Positions 16,723 through 25,205 of a stretch of 38,600 bases of DNA are shown piece after piece (position 1 is the stretch's first letter; each line of letters starts with the position of its first letter). Where the stretch lies: contig CAMDRJ010000008.1 in the NCBI GenBank assembly GCA_945906755.1, positions 1 to 38,600 of the forward strand, read 5' to 3'. The notes beneath the pieces are model-generated. The model searched no databases. It was not told the origin of the DNA and saw only the letters and a list, made by a program, of their open reading frames with translations. This DNA is from Klebsiella pneumoniae. GTDB lineage: Bacteria; Pseudomonadota; Gammaproteobacteria; Burkholderiales; SG8-39. The translations under genes were made by a program, and so were the position numbers.

Positions 16723-17898
16723 ATGACAAATGTTGATTCCAGTCGGCCATCCCGCCGCATTCCCCCAGTGACATCCATTAAGACCCTATCGAGGCGGTCG
16801 CTGCTTCGCTCCGGGCTTGCGATGCTGCTAGGCATGGCCGCTACGATGTCGTTCGCCCCAGGTGCATCGGCGCGCGACGATGATGCAGGCGGTGCCGTTT
16901 TTGCACTGACGAACGCGAACTCGCCCGCTGGCAACGCGGTGGTCATGTACCGCCGCGCGTCAAACGGCACGTTGACGCCCGGAGGAACATATGCCACGGG
17001 CGGCACGGGTACCGGCGCAGGCCTCGGGTCGCAAGATGCAGTGATCGTCTCGCGGGACAAGCGGTTCTTGTTCGCGGTTAACGCCGGCAGCGACTCGATC
17101 ACGTCATTTCGTATTCGCGACGCAGCGCTTGAGCTGGTCGATGTCCAACATTCCGGCGGCGACCAACCCACCAGCCTCACACTTCGCCACGGCCTGCTCT
17201 ATGTTCTGAATGCCGGCGTGCCGAACAACATCACCGGATTCAAGGTGTCGGCAGACGGGCGACTCAGGCCAATTCCGAATTCGACACGCTCTTTGAGCGG
17301 TTCATCAGTGGCCCCGGCGCAAGTTGGATTCAGCCAGGATGGCGACAGCCTGATCGTGACCGAGCGCGGCACCAATCTGATCAGCACCTTCAACGTCGGT
17401 GACGATGGCGTTGCAGAGGGTCCTATCGTCAATCCGTCGGCAGGTCCGGTGCCGTTCGGTTTTGCAGCCGGCCGGCGGAACACCATTCTAGTATCAGAGG
17501 CCGGCACCGGCGGAGGTGCCTCGACTTACAAGGTCGACGACGGCAATCTGCAGCGCATCAGTGCAATGGTCATGACGGGCCAGCGTGCCGCATGCTGGGC
17601 GCTCATTACGAACAACGGGCGCTTTGGCTATGTAACCAATGCCGGCACTGGCAACATTTCGGGCTTCGCACTTGCGCGAGATGGCTCGGCCACGCTGCTC
17701 AACGCCAACGGTATAACGACGGTGACGGGCGGCAACCCGACCGATATGGCGATGTCGGAGGACGGTCGGTATCTTTACGCGCGTGTCGGGGCGCTCAGCC
17801 AGATCGCGATCTTCCGGATTCGGGACAATGGTTCCCTTACCGCACTACCCGCATTGCCGGGCGTGCCGGGAACGTTGGCGGGATTAGCCGGGTTTTGA
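16723..17898 (+). CDS. Tat-exported lactonase-like seven-bladed beta-propeller protein
   Basis: A 391-residue protein related to the 6-phosphogluconolactonase-like (Lactonase, PF10282) propellers. Residues 23-30 (SRRSLLRS) followed by LAMLLGMAATMSFAPGASA make a twin-arginine signal, so it is likely exported folded. The mature part has repeated blades such as AVFALTNANSPAGNAVVMY, FLFAVNAGSDSITSF, LYVLNAGVPNNITGF and GYVTNAGTGNISGF. I chose the ATG at 16723 because GGAG lies six bases upstream. An exported position makes a role in the pentose phosphate route unlikely; it may be a secreted lactonase or a structural propeller. The preceding 259 bp (16464-16722) hold no gene that I can support. 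A hairpin follows the stop. Confidence 0.87.
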   Translation: MTNVDSSRPSRRIPPVTSIKTLSRRSLLRSGLAMLLGMAATMSFAPGASARDDDAGGAVFALTNANSPAGNAVVMYRRASNGTLTPGGTYATGGTGTGAGLGSQDAVIVSRDKRFLFAVNAGSDSITSFRIRDAALELVDVQHSGGDQPTSLTLRHGLLYVLNAGVPNNITGFKVSADGRLRPIPNSTRSLSGSSVAPAQVGFSQDGDSLIVTERGTNLISTFNVGDDGVAEGPIVNPSAGPVPFGFAAGRRNTILVSEAGTGGGASTYKVDDGNLQRISAMVMTGQRAACWALITNNGRFGYVTNAGTGNISGFALARDGSATLLNANGITTVTGGNPTDMAMSEDGRYLYARVGALSQIAIFRIRDNGSLTALPALPGVPGTLAGLAGF

Positions 17899-17914
17899 GT
17901 TGAGGAACGGGGAG

Positions 17915-17934
17915 CCAAGGACAGTACTCCTTGG
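17915..17934 (+). terminator. hairpin after the propeller gene
   Basis: CCAAGGA, loop CAGTAC, TCCTTGG form a 7-bp stem 16 bases after the stop. There is no T-run, so termination is likely but not certain. Confidence 0.45.
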
Positions 17935-18057
17935 CCTTCCCGCTTCAATCATGGGCGAGTAATCGAGCACAGCTTTGGGAGTCGCGAATACGACCGCACG
18001 ACAAGGCCTCATCTTCGCATCCGGACTAAGATCAGGTTTTTCCTGCGGAGACATCCC

Positions 18058-18621
18058 ATGGCCAACGCCATCTACACCCCCACCAAAGAAGAAATCGAGG
18101 CGCGCGTAGGTCGTTACGATGCACTCGCACCAATGTCCACCGCGACCGATCTCGCCTGGTTCCCGCAAGGCGCGATGGATGTCGTGTTCGCGCGCAAGAT
18201 CATGCCTGTCATCCTGCATGACAAGGACAAGCTCTTCGGCAATGCAGCGCCCATCGTCGGCGCATCGGGCGTGTCGACATTTATCTCGATCATGCCGCCC
18301 GGACAGGGGCCCTGCCTGCATTCCCACAACACGACGCATGAAACCTTCATGGTCCTGCAAGGCACGATCGAATATGAAATCGGCGAGCCGGTGGCGCATA
18401 AGATCGTCCTCAACAAATGGGACACCCTGTCGGTACCGCCGCTGGTCTATCGCGGCTTTCGCAATGTGGGCACGGTCGATGCCGTGCAGCTCACCATCGT
18501 GAGCGGCCTCACCGACGGCAAGGATGCGGTCTCGATACCCAAGTCGGTGGATACGCAACTCCGGACTGAGTATGGCGAAGAAGTCGCTGCGGCGTTCCGG
18601 AAATTGGTGCCGGTGGACTAA
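18058..18621 (+). CDS. cupin-domain protein
   Basis: A 187-residue single-cupin protein. The first cupin motif is visible as GPCLHSHNTTHETFMVLQGTIEYEIG, with histidines and a glutamate that can bind a metal; the second half has KWDTLSVPPLVYRGFRNVG, lacking the usual second-motif histidine. GGAG lies eight bases before the ATG. It stands 24 bp ahead of the molybdenum hydroxylase large-subunit gene, so both are probably cotranscribed. Cupins of this size are dioxygenases, isomerases or binding proteins; the function is unknown. The 247-residue minus-strand ORF over this gene is a shadow. Confidence 0.88.
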   Translation: MANAIYTPTKEEIEARVGRYDALAPMSTATDLAWFPQGAMDVVFARKIMPVILHDKDKLFGNAAPIVGASGVSTFISIMPPGQGPCLHSHNTTHETFMVLQGTIEYEIGEPVAHKIVLNKWDTLSVPPLVYRGFRNVGTVDAVQLTIVSGLTDGKDAVSIPKSVDTQLRTEYGEEVAAAFRKLVPVD

Positions 18622-18645
18622 GATCAACGATCAATCGGAGCTGCC

Positions 18646-21066
18646 ATGACCACTGATGCCAGAGAATGGGATACCGCCGGGCGCCCAGAATTCGCGCGCT
18701 ATAACCCGACGGGATCAGGCTCAGCCGGCACCATCGGCAAGTCCATGCTGCGGGTCGAAGATGTGCGACTCTTGCGCGGCGAAGGACGCTTCACTAGCGA
18801 TCTGCAACTACCCGGGGCCCTCCATGCGGTGTTCGTACGCAGCCCACATGCGCATGCGCAGATCAGGCGCATCGATGCAACGCTTGCCCGTGGCATGCCG
18901 GACGTCGTAGCGGTATTCCTCCCAGAGGATGTGACGCCCCACTGCGATCCGATCTGCGTCGCCGGTGAGGTGCATACACCAGAACAACTGATCCGTGCCC
19001 TCAACCCGCTCGATCGCGTGCATCCAACACCGATTCTGCCGCTCGACAAGGTCACCTATGTCGGACAGGTCGTGGCCATGGTCGTCGCATCGAGCCGCCC
19101 TGCCGCACTCGACGCCGCCGAAGCGGTGGTCATCGACTATGCGGTGCTTGATGCGGCGCTCGATCCGGTTGCGGCGCTCGCACCCGGCGCGCCACGCATC
19201 GAGCCCAGCTGGCCCGACAATCTTGCTCTGTCGGTCGCTACCAGCAAGGGTACCCCCGACGAGATATTCAAGACGGCACCAGTCGTCGTCGAAGAGGAGA
19301 TCCGCACCCATCGCTATGTCGCATCACCGATGGAACCGCGCGGCGTGCTCGCGACCGTCGACCCGTTCAACGGCGATCTCACCATCTGGGCGAGCACGCA
19401 GACACCGCATGTGATGAAGACCATCGTCGCGGTCTGCCTGCGCGAACCGCAAGAGAAGCTGCGCGTCATTGCACCCGATGTCGGCGGCGGCTTTGGACAA
19501 AAAGGTGTCCAGTATGTCGAAGACGTGCTGGTGCCATTTGCGGCGCGTGCGTTGCGCCAACCGGTCCGCTGGATTGAAGAGCGCAGCGAGAATCTGATTG
19601 CCGCGGCACATGCGCGTGAGCAGATCCACCGCATCGCGCTCGCCGCGACCCAGGAGGGACGCATCCTTGCCGTTCGCGACGAGATCCTCGTCAACTTCGG
19701 TGCGTATAACGTAATCGGACTGGTCGTCCCGTACAACACGCTTTCGCACCTGCTGGGCGTCTACGACATTCCGCATGCCTCGATCAGCGTGAAAGCGGTA
19801 ATCACGAACACCTGCATTACGACGCCCTATCGTGGCGCGGGGCGGCCTGAGGCGGTGTTCGCGATGGAGCGGATCGTCGATCGCCTTGCAGCGCGTCTTG
19901 GCATGGAAGCCGCGGAGCTGCGTGCCCGCAACCTCGTCTCGAAGTCGATGATGCCGTACGACACCGGCTTGCTTTATCGTGATGGCTTTCCGCAGGTCTA
20001 CGACTCGGGGGATTTTCCGGAGCTATTGGCGCGTGCTCGCAAAATCATCGACCTTCCCGGCATCCGCGCGGCACAAAAGACCACCGGCCCAAATCGCTCG
20101 ATCGGTGTGGGCTTCGCCCTCTATGTCGAAGGCTCCGGCATGGGTCCGTTCGAAGGGGCCGACGTGCGCGTCATGCCCTCCGGACGCGTGGAAGTCGCGA
20201 CCGGCGCATGCAGCCAAGGGCAAGGTCATCGAACTGTCTATGCGCAGATCGCCGCGGAGATCCTCGGCGTGCCGTTTGATCAAATCGATGTGGTGGGCGG
20301 CGATACCGGCAAGATTGAATACGGCATTGGCACGATTGCCAGTCGCAGCACGGTCACCGCAGGGAATGCGGTATATCAAGCCGCGGTGCTGGTGCGTGAC
20401 CGTGCCCTCGACCTTGCCTCGGCCATGCTCGAAGCGGCCGCCGGCGATCTCGAATTGATGGACGGCAAGGCACGCATCAAGGGCGTCCCGGATAAGGCGA
20501 TCTCGCTCGCAACGCTGGCACGCTCGGCGGCGGGCGGCGTGCTACGGCAGCGAGCGCGTGGCGATGGCGTGTTGCATGAGGTGTCGTACTTCGTGCCGCC
20601 GACCGTCACTTACGCAAGCGCTGCGCATGCAGTAGTCGTGAGCGTGGACCACGAAACCGGCGTCGTAAACATCGAGCGCTATGTCGTCGTGCATGATTGC
20701 GGCCGCGTGGTGAATCCACTGCTCGCGGATGCACAAGTTACGGGTGGCATCGCCCAAGGCATCGGCGGAATTCTGCGGGAGGAGATGGTGTTCGACGATA
20801 ATGGGCAGCCGCTGTCGGCCACCTTCATGGACTATGCGATGCCGATCGCAGCGGACATTCCCGCGATCGAGATCGACCATATCGAAAATCTATCGACGCG
20901 CAATCCGCTTGGCGTAAAAGGCCTGGGCGAAGGCGGCGCGATCGGACCGCCCGCGGCCATTGCGAATGCCGTCGAAGATGCCCTGCGTGGCCTGGGCGTC
21001 ATCGTGCGCACTGGCCCGTTGAGTCCATCGCGCGTGCGTGCGCTGATCGAAAAAGCCAAAGGATAG
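18646..21066 (+). CDS. molybdenum hydroxylase large subunit (CoxL/XdhA type)
   Basis: An 806-residue molybdopterin-binding subunit of the xanthine dehydrogenase/CO dehydrogenase family. It has the N-terminal GKSMLRVEDVRLLRGEGRFT, the FGQKG molybdopterin loop near 285, PYRGAGRPE at 394-402 and the catalytic glutamate E762 in GLGEGGAIG. The active-site loop reads YRGAGR, as in the form II CoxL-like and other hydroxylases; the AYxCSFR of true form I CO dehydrogenase is absent, so CO is an unlikely substrate. The matching 2Fe-2S and FAD subunits are on the opposite strand at 24739-26084. GGAG lies five bases before the ATG. A cupin gene precedes it and a Bug gene follows after 61 bp. Candidate substrates are N-heterocycles or aldehydes; none can be fixed from sequence. 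Confidence 0.93.
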   Translation: MTTDAREWDTAGRPEFARYNPTGSGSAGTIGKSMLRVEDVRLLRGEGRFTSDLQLPGALHAVFVRSPHAHAQIRRIDATLARGMPDVVAVFLPEDVTPHCDPICVAGEVHTPEQLIRALNPLDRVHPTPILPLDKVTYVGQVVAMVVASSRPAALDAAEAVVIDYAVLDAALDPVAALAPGAPRIEPSWPDNLALSVATSKGTPDEIFKTAPVVVEEEIRTHRYVASPMEPRGVLATVDPFNGDLTIWASTQTPHVMKTIVAVCLREPQEKLRVIAPDVGGGFGQKGVQYVEDVLVPFAARALRQPVRWIEERSENLIAAAHAREQIHRIALAATQEGRILAVRDEILVNFGAYNVIGLVVPYNTLSHLLGVYDIPHASISVKAVITNTCITTPYRGAGRPEAVFAMERIVDRLAARLGMEAAELRARNLVSKSMMPYDTGLLYRDGFPQVYDSGDFPELLARARKIIDLPGIRAAQKTTGPNRSIGVGFALYVEGSGMGPFEGADVRVMPSGRVEVATGACSQGQGHRTVYAQIAAEILGVPFDQIDVVGGDTGKIEYGIGTIASRSTVTAGNAVYQAAVLVRDRALDLASAMLEAAAGDLELMDGKARIKGVPDKAISLATLARSAAGGVLRQRARGDGVLHEVSYFVPPTVTYASAAHAVVVSVDHETGVVNIERYVVVHDCGRVVNPLLADAQVTGGIAQGIGGILREEMVFDDNGQPLSATFMDYAMPIAADIPAIEIDHIENLSTRNPLGVKGLGEGGAIGPPAAIANAVEDALRGLGVIVRTGPLSPSRVRALIEKAKG

Positions 21067-21127
21067 GCGCGCCGACGCATTTCTTTCACATCAACCAATT
21101 TCCCTGCTACGTCAACAAAGGACTGCA

Positions 21128-22126
21128 ATGAACTATTCGTTTTCCCGCCGCGCCGCCTTGGCTGCATTAGCCGTCATCACGCTAGCTACGGTGCATGCCA
21201 CGTCCCAGAACGTGCATGCGCAAACATATCCCACCAAACCGGTTCGCATCATCGTGAGCTATCCACCCGGGGGTCCAGTCGATGCACTCGCGCGACCACT
21301 CGCGGCGGGCCTATCCACGCTCTGGGGCGGCGTCTCCGTGCTGGTCGAGAACAAGCCGGGCGCCAACGCAATCATCGGCACCGACTATGTCGCCAAGCAG
21401 CCAGGGGACGGCTACACCCTGCTGCTCGCCAACGATCCGTCTTTGTCGTCGAACCAGTACCTCTACAGCAAGCTGCCCTACGATCCGGTGAAGGACTTCG
21501 TACCGGTGGCAGGCGTTGCGTCCACGACGCTGATCCTGCTCGCGCCAACGACGCCGCCGATGGCGAGTCTCCAGGAATTGCTCGCCGCGGCCAAGGCAAA
21601 GCCCGCCACGCTGACATACGGCAGCATCGGCCCGGGCAGCGTCACGCATCTCGACGCGGAGGCGATGGCCACCACTGCGGGCATTCAGCTGGTGCATGTC
21701 CCGTACAAGGGCACAAGCGAAGTGGTGCCCGCACTCCTCAATGGACAGATCAGCATGGCCCTCACCGCCATCGGCCCATCGCTTGGTCTCATCCGTCAAG
21801 GCAAGCTGAAGGCGCTGGCGATCGCAAGCCGTCAACGATCGACGCTGCTGCCGGATGTGCCGACGTTCAACGAAGCGGGCCTCAAATTCGAAGCACGCTC
21901 ATGGTTTGCGCTCGCCGCACCGGCCGGCACGCCACGCGCAATCGTCGACAAGATCGCGGCCGACACCCGCAAAGTGGTTGATGCCGCCGAATACCGCGAC
22001 AAGTTCATCATCGGCATGGGCCTCGACCCGTTCGCACTTGGGCCCGATCAATTCGCCGAGTACCTCGTGCGCGACCGGGCGAGCTACGCGGAGCGGGTGC
22101 GCAACGCAAAGGTGAAACTGGACTGA
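21128..22126 (+). CDS. Bug/TctC-family solute-binding protein (copy 5)
   Basis: A 332-residue orphan binding protein. The signal FSRRAALAALAVITLATVHA has adjacent arginines and could be Tat- or Sec-dependent. QTYPTKPVRIIVSYPPGGPVD, VLVENKPGANAIIGTD and LVHVPYKGTSEVVPALLNGQ are the hallmark segments. AAAGGA precedes the ATG. It is 61 bp downstream of the molybdenum hydroxylase large subunit and probably shares its transcript, so its ligand may be that enzyme's substrate. Its stop is six bases from the stop of the convergent dinB tail fragment. Confidence 0.93.
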   Translation: MNYSFSRRAALAALAVITLATVHATSQNVHAQTYPTKPVRIIVSYPPGGPVDALARPLAAGLSTLWGGVSVLVENKPGANAIIGTDYVAKQPGDGYTLLLANDPSLSSNQYLYSKLPYDPVKDFVPVAGVASTTLILLAPTTPPMASLQELLAAAKAKPATLTYGSIGPGSVTHLDAEAMATTAGIQLVHVPYKGTSEVVPALLNGQISMALTAIGPSLGLIRQGKLKALAIASRQRSTLLPDVPTFNEAGLKFEARSWFALAAPAGTPRAIVDKIAADTRKVVDAAEYRDKFIIGMGLDPFALGPDQFAEYLVRDRASYAERVRNAKVKLD

Positions 22127-22132
22127 GGCGAC

Positions 22133-22366
22133 CTATTCAAACAACGATAGATTGGTTCCGACGCCAACGCCCGATCTTTCCCGAGGCGCGGCAGTCGCCT
22201 GACCGGTCTCCTCCCCCGGCCGCATAAGCGTTCCCACTCGCACGCCCAACAACCGAATTCGCCGATCGAGATCGACGCGTTTCAAGCATTCACGTGCCGC
22301 CGCGCGAATTGCCTCGGCATCCGCGACCGCGAATGACAGGGAAGAAATTGGCGTCCAAGTGAAGTC
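22133..22366 (-). pseudogene. dinB 3'-end fragment (second copy of the polymerase IV tail)
   Basis: The minus strand here encodes VADAEAIRAAARECLKRVDL, then RIRLLGVRVGTLMRP, and ends SGVGVGTNLSLFE followed by a stop. It matches the last 78 codons of the complete dinB at 23567 with the same stop position. The first 67 bases of the repeat (from CTATTCAAACAACG) differ at one place; further on, identity drops, yet most changes are silent or conservative, so this tail was once under protein-level selection. The clamp-binding end NLSLF is kept. No start codon, ribosome site or polymerase core is attached, and upstream sequence loses similarity. Confidence 0.85.
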
Positions 22367-22428
22367 ACCTACGGTCTCTAACCTTACTGTGACCCCGCTT
22401 TCGTAACGGAAGTCGCAGATAAGCAAAC

Positions 22429-22457
22429 CGGCCGGGCGAGGAGTCCTCGTCCGGCCG
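22429..22457 (-). terminator. strong hairpin terminator of the PEP-CTERM gene
   Basis: CGGCCGGGCGAGG, loop AGT, CCTCGTCCGGCCG form a 13-bp stem with one G-T pair. On the minus strand it is followed by TTTGCTT and lies about 35 bases beyond the PEP-CTERM stop. Confidence 0.75.
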
Positions 22458-22490
22458 TAGACCGAACGCCGACCAGAAATCCGGTTAGCT

Positions 22491-23180
22491 CTACCGTTTG
22501 GGACGCCACGTCTGTTTAGCGCGGAGTCGTACCAAGACCAGCCCAGCCAACCCGGAGCAGAGCAGCAAGAGCGAACCCGGCTCCGGGACCGCGTTTTGGG
22601 TTTCGATCCGGATCGATGCCGCAAAAGCATGGTTCTGCCCATGCACCGGGATATTGTCCGAAGCCGCTACTGCAATCAGGTTGAGACCCTGGACCAGCAA
22701 TGCAGCAATATCGATCGGTCCGAAATTATTTGCGAACCCGTTTTGTTCGTCGAACACGAGAGTGCCGTTCAGATAAATGGAGGCGTCATCGTCAACGCCT
22801 CCGATCAGGGAGGCGGTCAATACCGGATCCGATATAGTGAACGTCTTTCTCAGCCATACGAATCGCGTGCTTGAAAATTGTCCGTCGTACCAGATGCATG
22901 AGCTTCCGCCGTTGCACCCTAGGACAAATAATAAGTCGATGGCGTTGATCCAGCTCGTCGTATTGAACGACGAATCGGAATTCCATGTGGGAGGCGGCTG
23001 CACATTTGTCGCGAGCCAAGAGGTATCGGTATTGATGATCAAAGGCGCGGCAGTAGCCGAAGAGGCAGCGGCCAGCGCCAGCGCGAAACCCAGCACAATC
23101 GCTTTCACCCGCGCGGCGCCCTTTCTCAAAAGATCGTCATCGAGCATCGTTGTACCCTGACAATTCATGGGCTTGTCCAT
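22491..23180 (-). CDS. PEP-CTERM sorted exported protein
   Basis: A 229-residue exported protein. The N-terminus has a basic stretch and VLGFALALAAASSATA as signal peptide, and the C-terminus AVPEPGSLLLLCSGLAGLVLVRLRAKQ is a textbook PEP-CTERM tail: VPEP, a membrane helix and basic end. Such tails are cut by exosortase, usually in species that make exopolysaccharide. The middle part (WLRKTFTISDPVL; GGVDDDASIYLNGTLVF; NLIAVAASDN) resembles a carbohydrate-binding-like beta-sandwich, but I do not assign a family. I chose the ATG at 23180, with GGGAG about seven bases upstream; the ATG at 23147 is also possible. No exosortase gene is in the window. It lies between two copies of the dinB tail. Confidence 0.88.
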   Translation of the reverse strand: MDKPMNCQGTTMLDDDLLRKGAARVKAIVLGFALALAAASSATAAPLIINTDTSWLATNVQPPPTWNSDSSFNTTSWINAIDLLFVLGCNGGSSCIWYDGQFSSTRFVWLRKTFTISDPVLTASLIGGVDDDASIYLNGTLVFDEQNGFANNFGPIDIAALLVQGLNLIAVAASDNIPVHGQNHAFAASIRIETQNAVPEPGSLLLLCSGLAGLVLVRLRAKQTWRPKR

Positions 23181-23364
23181 CGTTTTCTCTCCCTGCTCTA
23201 TCCAAATCGCCTTCAACAACGCAGTTATTCATTCGCGTAACGGTCTTATCAAATACCGCACATCGAGCATGCGTAAATAGAAAGGATAAATTCAACGAAG
23301 GCAGGAGGAATTGAATTCCCTTTAACTACGGTACGCCAAACGTTAAAACAACAAAGCAACAACC

Positions 23365-23428
23365 GGGGTCACATCCTGAAACAGCTGGGTGACATCTTGA
23401 AACAGCGGGCTCAAATCTTGTGCAATAG
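23365..23428. repeat. 21-bp imperfect tandem repeats in a gene-free stretch
   Basis: GGGTCACATCCTGAAACAGC and GGGTGACATCTTGAAACAGC differ at two positions and are spaced 21 bp apart; a weaker third unit follows (GGCTCAAATCTTGTGCAATA). The whole gap 23181-23566 between the PEP-CTERM start and the dinB stop holds no gene that I can support. It also contains GCTGAAATTGCCCCACC, which reminds me of insertion-sequence ends, but no transposase is present. Confidence 0.6.
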
Positions 23429-23566
23429 GCCGATGGCTACGGTCCGCCCGCTTCTCCGTGCCTTAAAGCTGAAATTGCCCCACCCGACCAGACCCCTACC
23501 GCAAACTGGCGACGGGGGTGATGCAATAGCCCGCAGTGCACAAGTCAGTTTGCTTTGCTGCACGCC

Positions 23567-24736
23567 CTATTCAAACAACGATAGATTGGTTCCGAGGCCA
23601 ACGCCCGATCTTTCCCGAGGCGCGGCAGTCGCCAGGCCGCCCCCCTCATCCGGCCTTACCAACGCCCCCACCCGCACCCCCAACAGCCGAATCCGCCGAT
23701 CGAGATCGACGCGCTTCAGGCATTCACGTGCGGCCGCCCGAATCAACTCGGCATCGGCGACCGCGACTGGCAGCGTGAAATCTCGGGTCACCGTCTTGAA
23801 GTCCTCGTAGCGCAGCTTGATGCCGATCGTCTTGCCGACGACGCCTTTGCGTACGAGATCTTCGGCGACGCGCGTACACAGGTGAAGCAGCACCATCGAT
23901 AGCGCCTCCCGGTCACGCTTGGGATGCAGATCGCGCTCGAAGGTCGTTTCGCGGCTGATTGATTTTGCCTCGCGCTCGGTGACAACCGGCCGGTCATCGC
24001 GGCCATGCGCTGCTTCATGCAGCCAGCGCCCATAGCTCTTGCCGAACTGTTCGACCAGCATCGCCGGATCGGCATTGGCGATATCGCCCACAGTGCGGAT
24101 GCCAAGGGCTTCGAGTTTATCGCTCGCGCGCGGACCGATGCCGTTCACTTTGCGTGTGGCGAGTGGCCAGATACGCGTTGGGACGTCGGCATGGGTGAGG
24201 ACGGTGATGCCGTTCGGTTTCTGCAATTCAGAGGCAAGCTTTGAGAGCAGCTTGTTTGGCGTAATGCCGATCGAACACGAGAGGCCGGTGGCATCGCGCA
24301 CGCGTTGTTTGATTTCAGTTGCGAGCGTCACCGACTCGCCGGGTACCTCGGTGAGGTCCATGTAGATTTCATCGATGCCACGATCCTCAATGACCGGTGC
24401 AATCGTCGCCACCGCCCCTTTGAACAGGCGCGAGTATTTGCTGTACTCCTCAAAATCGGCGGGCAGCAGAATCGCATCGGGCGCGAGCGCTGCGGCTTTC
24501 ATCAAGCCAATGCCGGAATGCACGCCGAATGCCCGCGCTTCATAGGTAGCAGTGGTGGCCACGCCACGCCCGACATACTCTCGCAATCGCGTGTAGATAC
24601 CGGATGATTCCGCGTCGCTCGCACGGCGCCTGCGTCCACCGATGACGACCGGTTGTCCGCGCAGATCGGGGTAGCGCAGCAATTCGACCGACGCATAGAA
24701 AGCATCCATGTCGAGATGCGCGATACGCCGCTCCAT
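23567..24736 (-). CDS. dinB: DNA polymerase IV (Y family)
   Basis: A 389-residue translesion polymerase. The catalytic carboxylates are visible in HLDMDAFYASVE (residues 7-18) and GIDEIYMDLTE; SIGITPNKLLSKLAS is the palm/fingers motif, and the helix-hairpin-helix part RKVNGIGPRASDKLEALGI precedes the little-finger domain. The last residues TNLSLFE contain NLSLF, which fits the sliding-clamp binding pentapeptide. Pol IV copies past damaged bases at the cost of fidelity. The start at 24736 lies two bases after the stop of the 2Fe-2S subunit gene, so dinB appears to be the third gene of a transcript with two molybdenum hydroxylase subunits, an unexpected partner. No LexA box was recognised in front of it. 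The tail is duplicated at 22133. Confidence 0.95.
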   Translation of the reverse strand: MERRIAHLDMDAFYASVELLRYPDLRGQPVVIGGRRRRASDAESSGIYTRLREYVGRGVATTATYEARAFGVHSGIGLMKAAALAPDAILLPADFEEYSKYSRLFKGAVATIAPVIEDRGIDEIYMDLTEVPGESVTLATEIKQRVRDATGLSCSIGITPNKLLSKLASELQKPNGITVLTHADVPTRIWPLATRKVNGIGPRASDKLEALGIRTVGDIANADPAMLVEQFGKSYGRWLHEAAHGRDDRPVVTEREAKSISRETTFERDLHPKRDREALSMVLLHLCTRVAEDLVRKGVVGKTIGIKLRYEDFKTVTRDFTLPVAVADAELIRAAARECLKRVDLDRRIRLLGVRVGALVRPDEGGGLATAAPRERSGVGLGTNLSLFE

Positions 24737-24738
24737 GG

Positions 24739-25203
24739 CTATTTACGGTAAGCGGCCCGCGCCTCCATCACCGCCTCGACGATCGGGATGTAGCCGGTGC
24801 AGCGACACAGGTTGCCGGACAGCACCTCGCGAATCCGCTCGATGTCGGCATCCGGCTCGTCGGTGAGCAAAGCATGCGCCGTGGTGATCATGCCGGGTGT
24901 GCAGAAGCCGCATTGCAACGCATGGTGCTTGCGAAACGCGGCTTGCAGCGGCGACAAGGCTTCATCACGGCTCAATCCCTCGACCGTGACGATCTTCGCG
25001 CCTTCGGCTTGCACGGCAAGCATGAGACATGAACGCACCGCCTCGCCATTGACGATCACCGTGCATGCACCGCACACCCCGTGCTCGCAGCCGACATGCG
25101 TCCCGGTGAGTCCAAGATGGTGTCGCAGGCAATCGGCCAGATGCGTGCGCGGCTCGACATCCACCTTCACCGCTTTGCCGTTGACTTCAAACTGAATCGT
25201 CAT
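24739..25203 (-). CDS. molybdenum hydroxylase 2Fe-2S subunit (CoxS/XdhC type)
   Basis: A 154-residue iron-sulfur subunit with both clusters complete: the plant-type set C39, C44, C47 and C59 (GCEHGVCGACTV; SCLML) and the second set C98, C101, C133 and C135 (QCGFCTPGM; LCRCTGY). It passes electrons from the molybdenum centre to the FAD subunit. It starts two bases after the stop of the FAD subunit gene. The large subunit is not in this transcript: it lies about 4 kb away on the other strand (18646-21066). Confidence 0.96.
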   Translation of the reverse strand: MTIQFEVNGKAVKVDVEPRTHLADCLRHHLGLTGTHVGCEHGVCGACTVIVNGEAVRSCLMLAVQAEGAKIVTVEGLSRDEALSPLQAAFRKHHALQCGFCTPGMITTAHALLTDEPDADIERIREVLSGNLCRCTGYIPIVEAVMEARAAYRK

Positions 25204-25205
25204 GA

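Noticed and set aside
17884-18627. 247-residue minus-strand ORF over the cupin gene
   Set aside because: The plus-strand cupin has a ribosome site and clear motifs; the minus ORF has none.
18646-21066. Carbon monoxide dehydrogenase large subunit
   Set aside because: The form I active-site loop AYxCSFR is absent (YRGAGR instead), so it is treated as a general molybdenum hydroxylase.
23358-23428. CRISPR array from the repeats near 23365
   Set aside because: Units abut without spacers and only two are well conserved.
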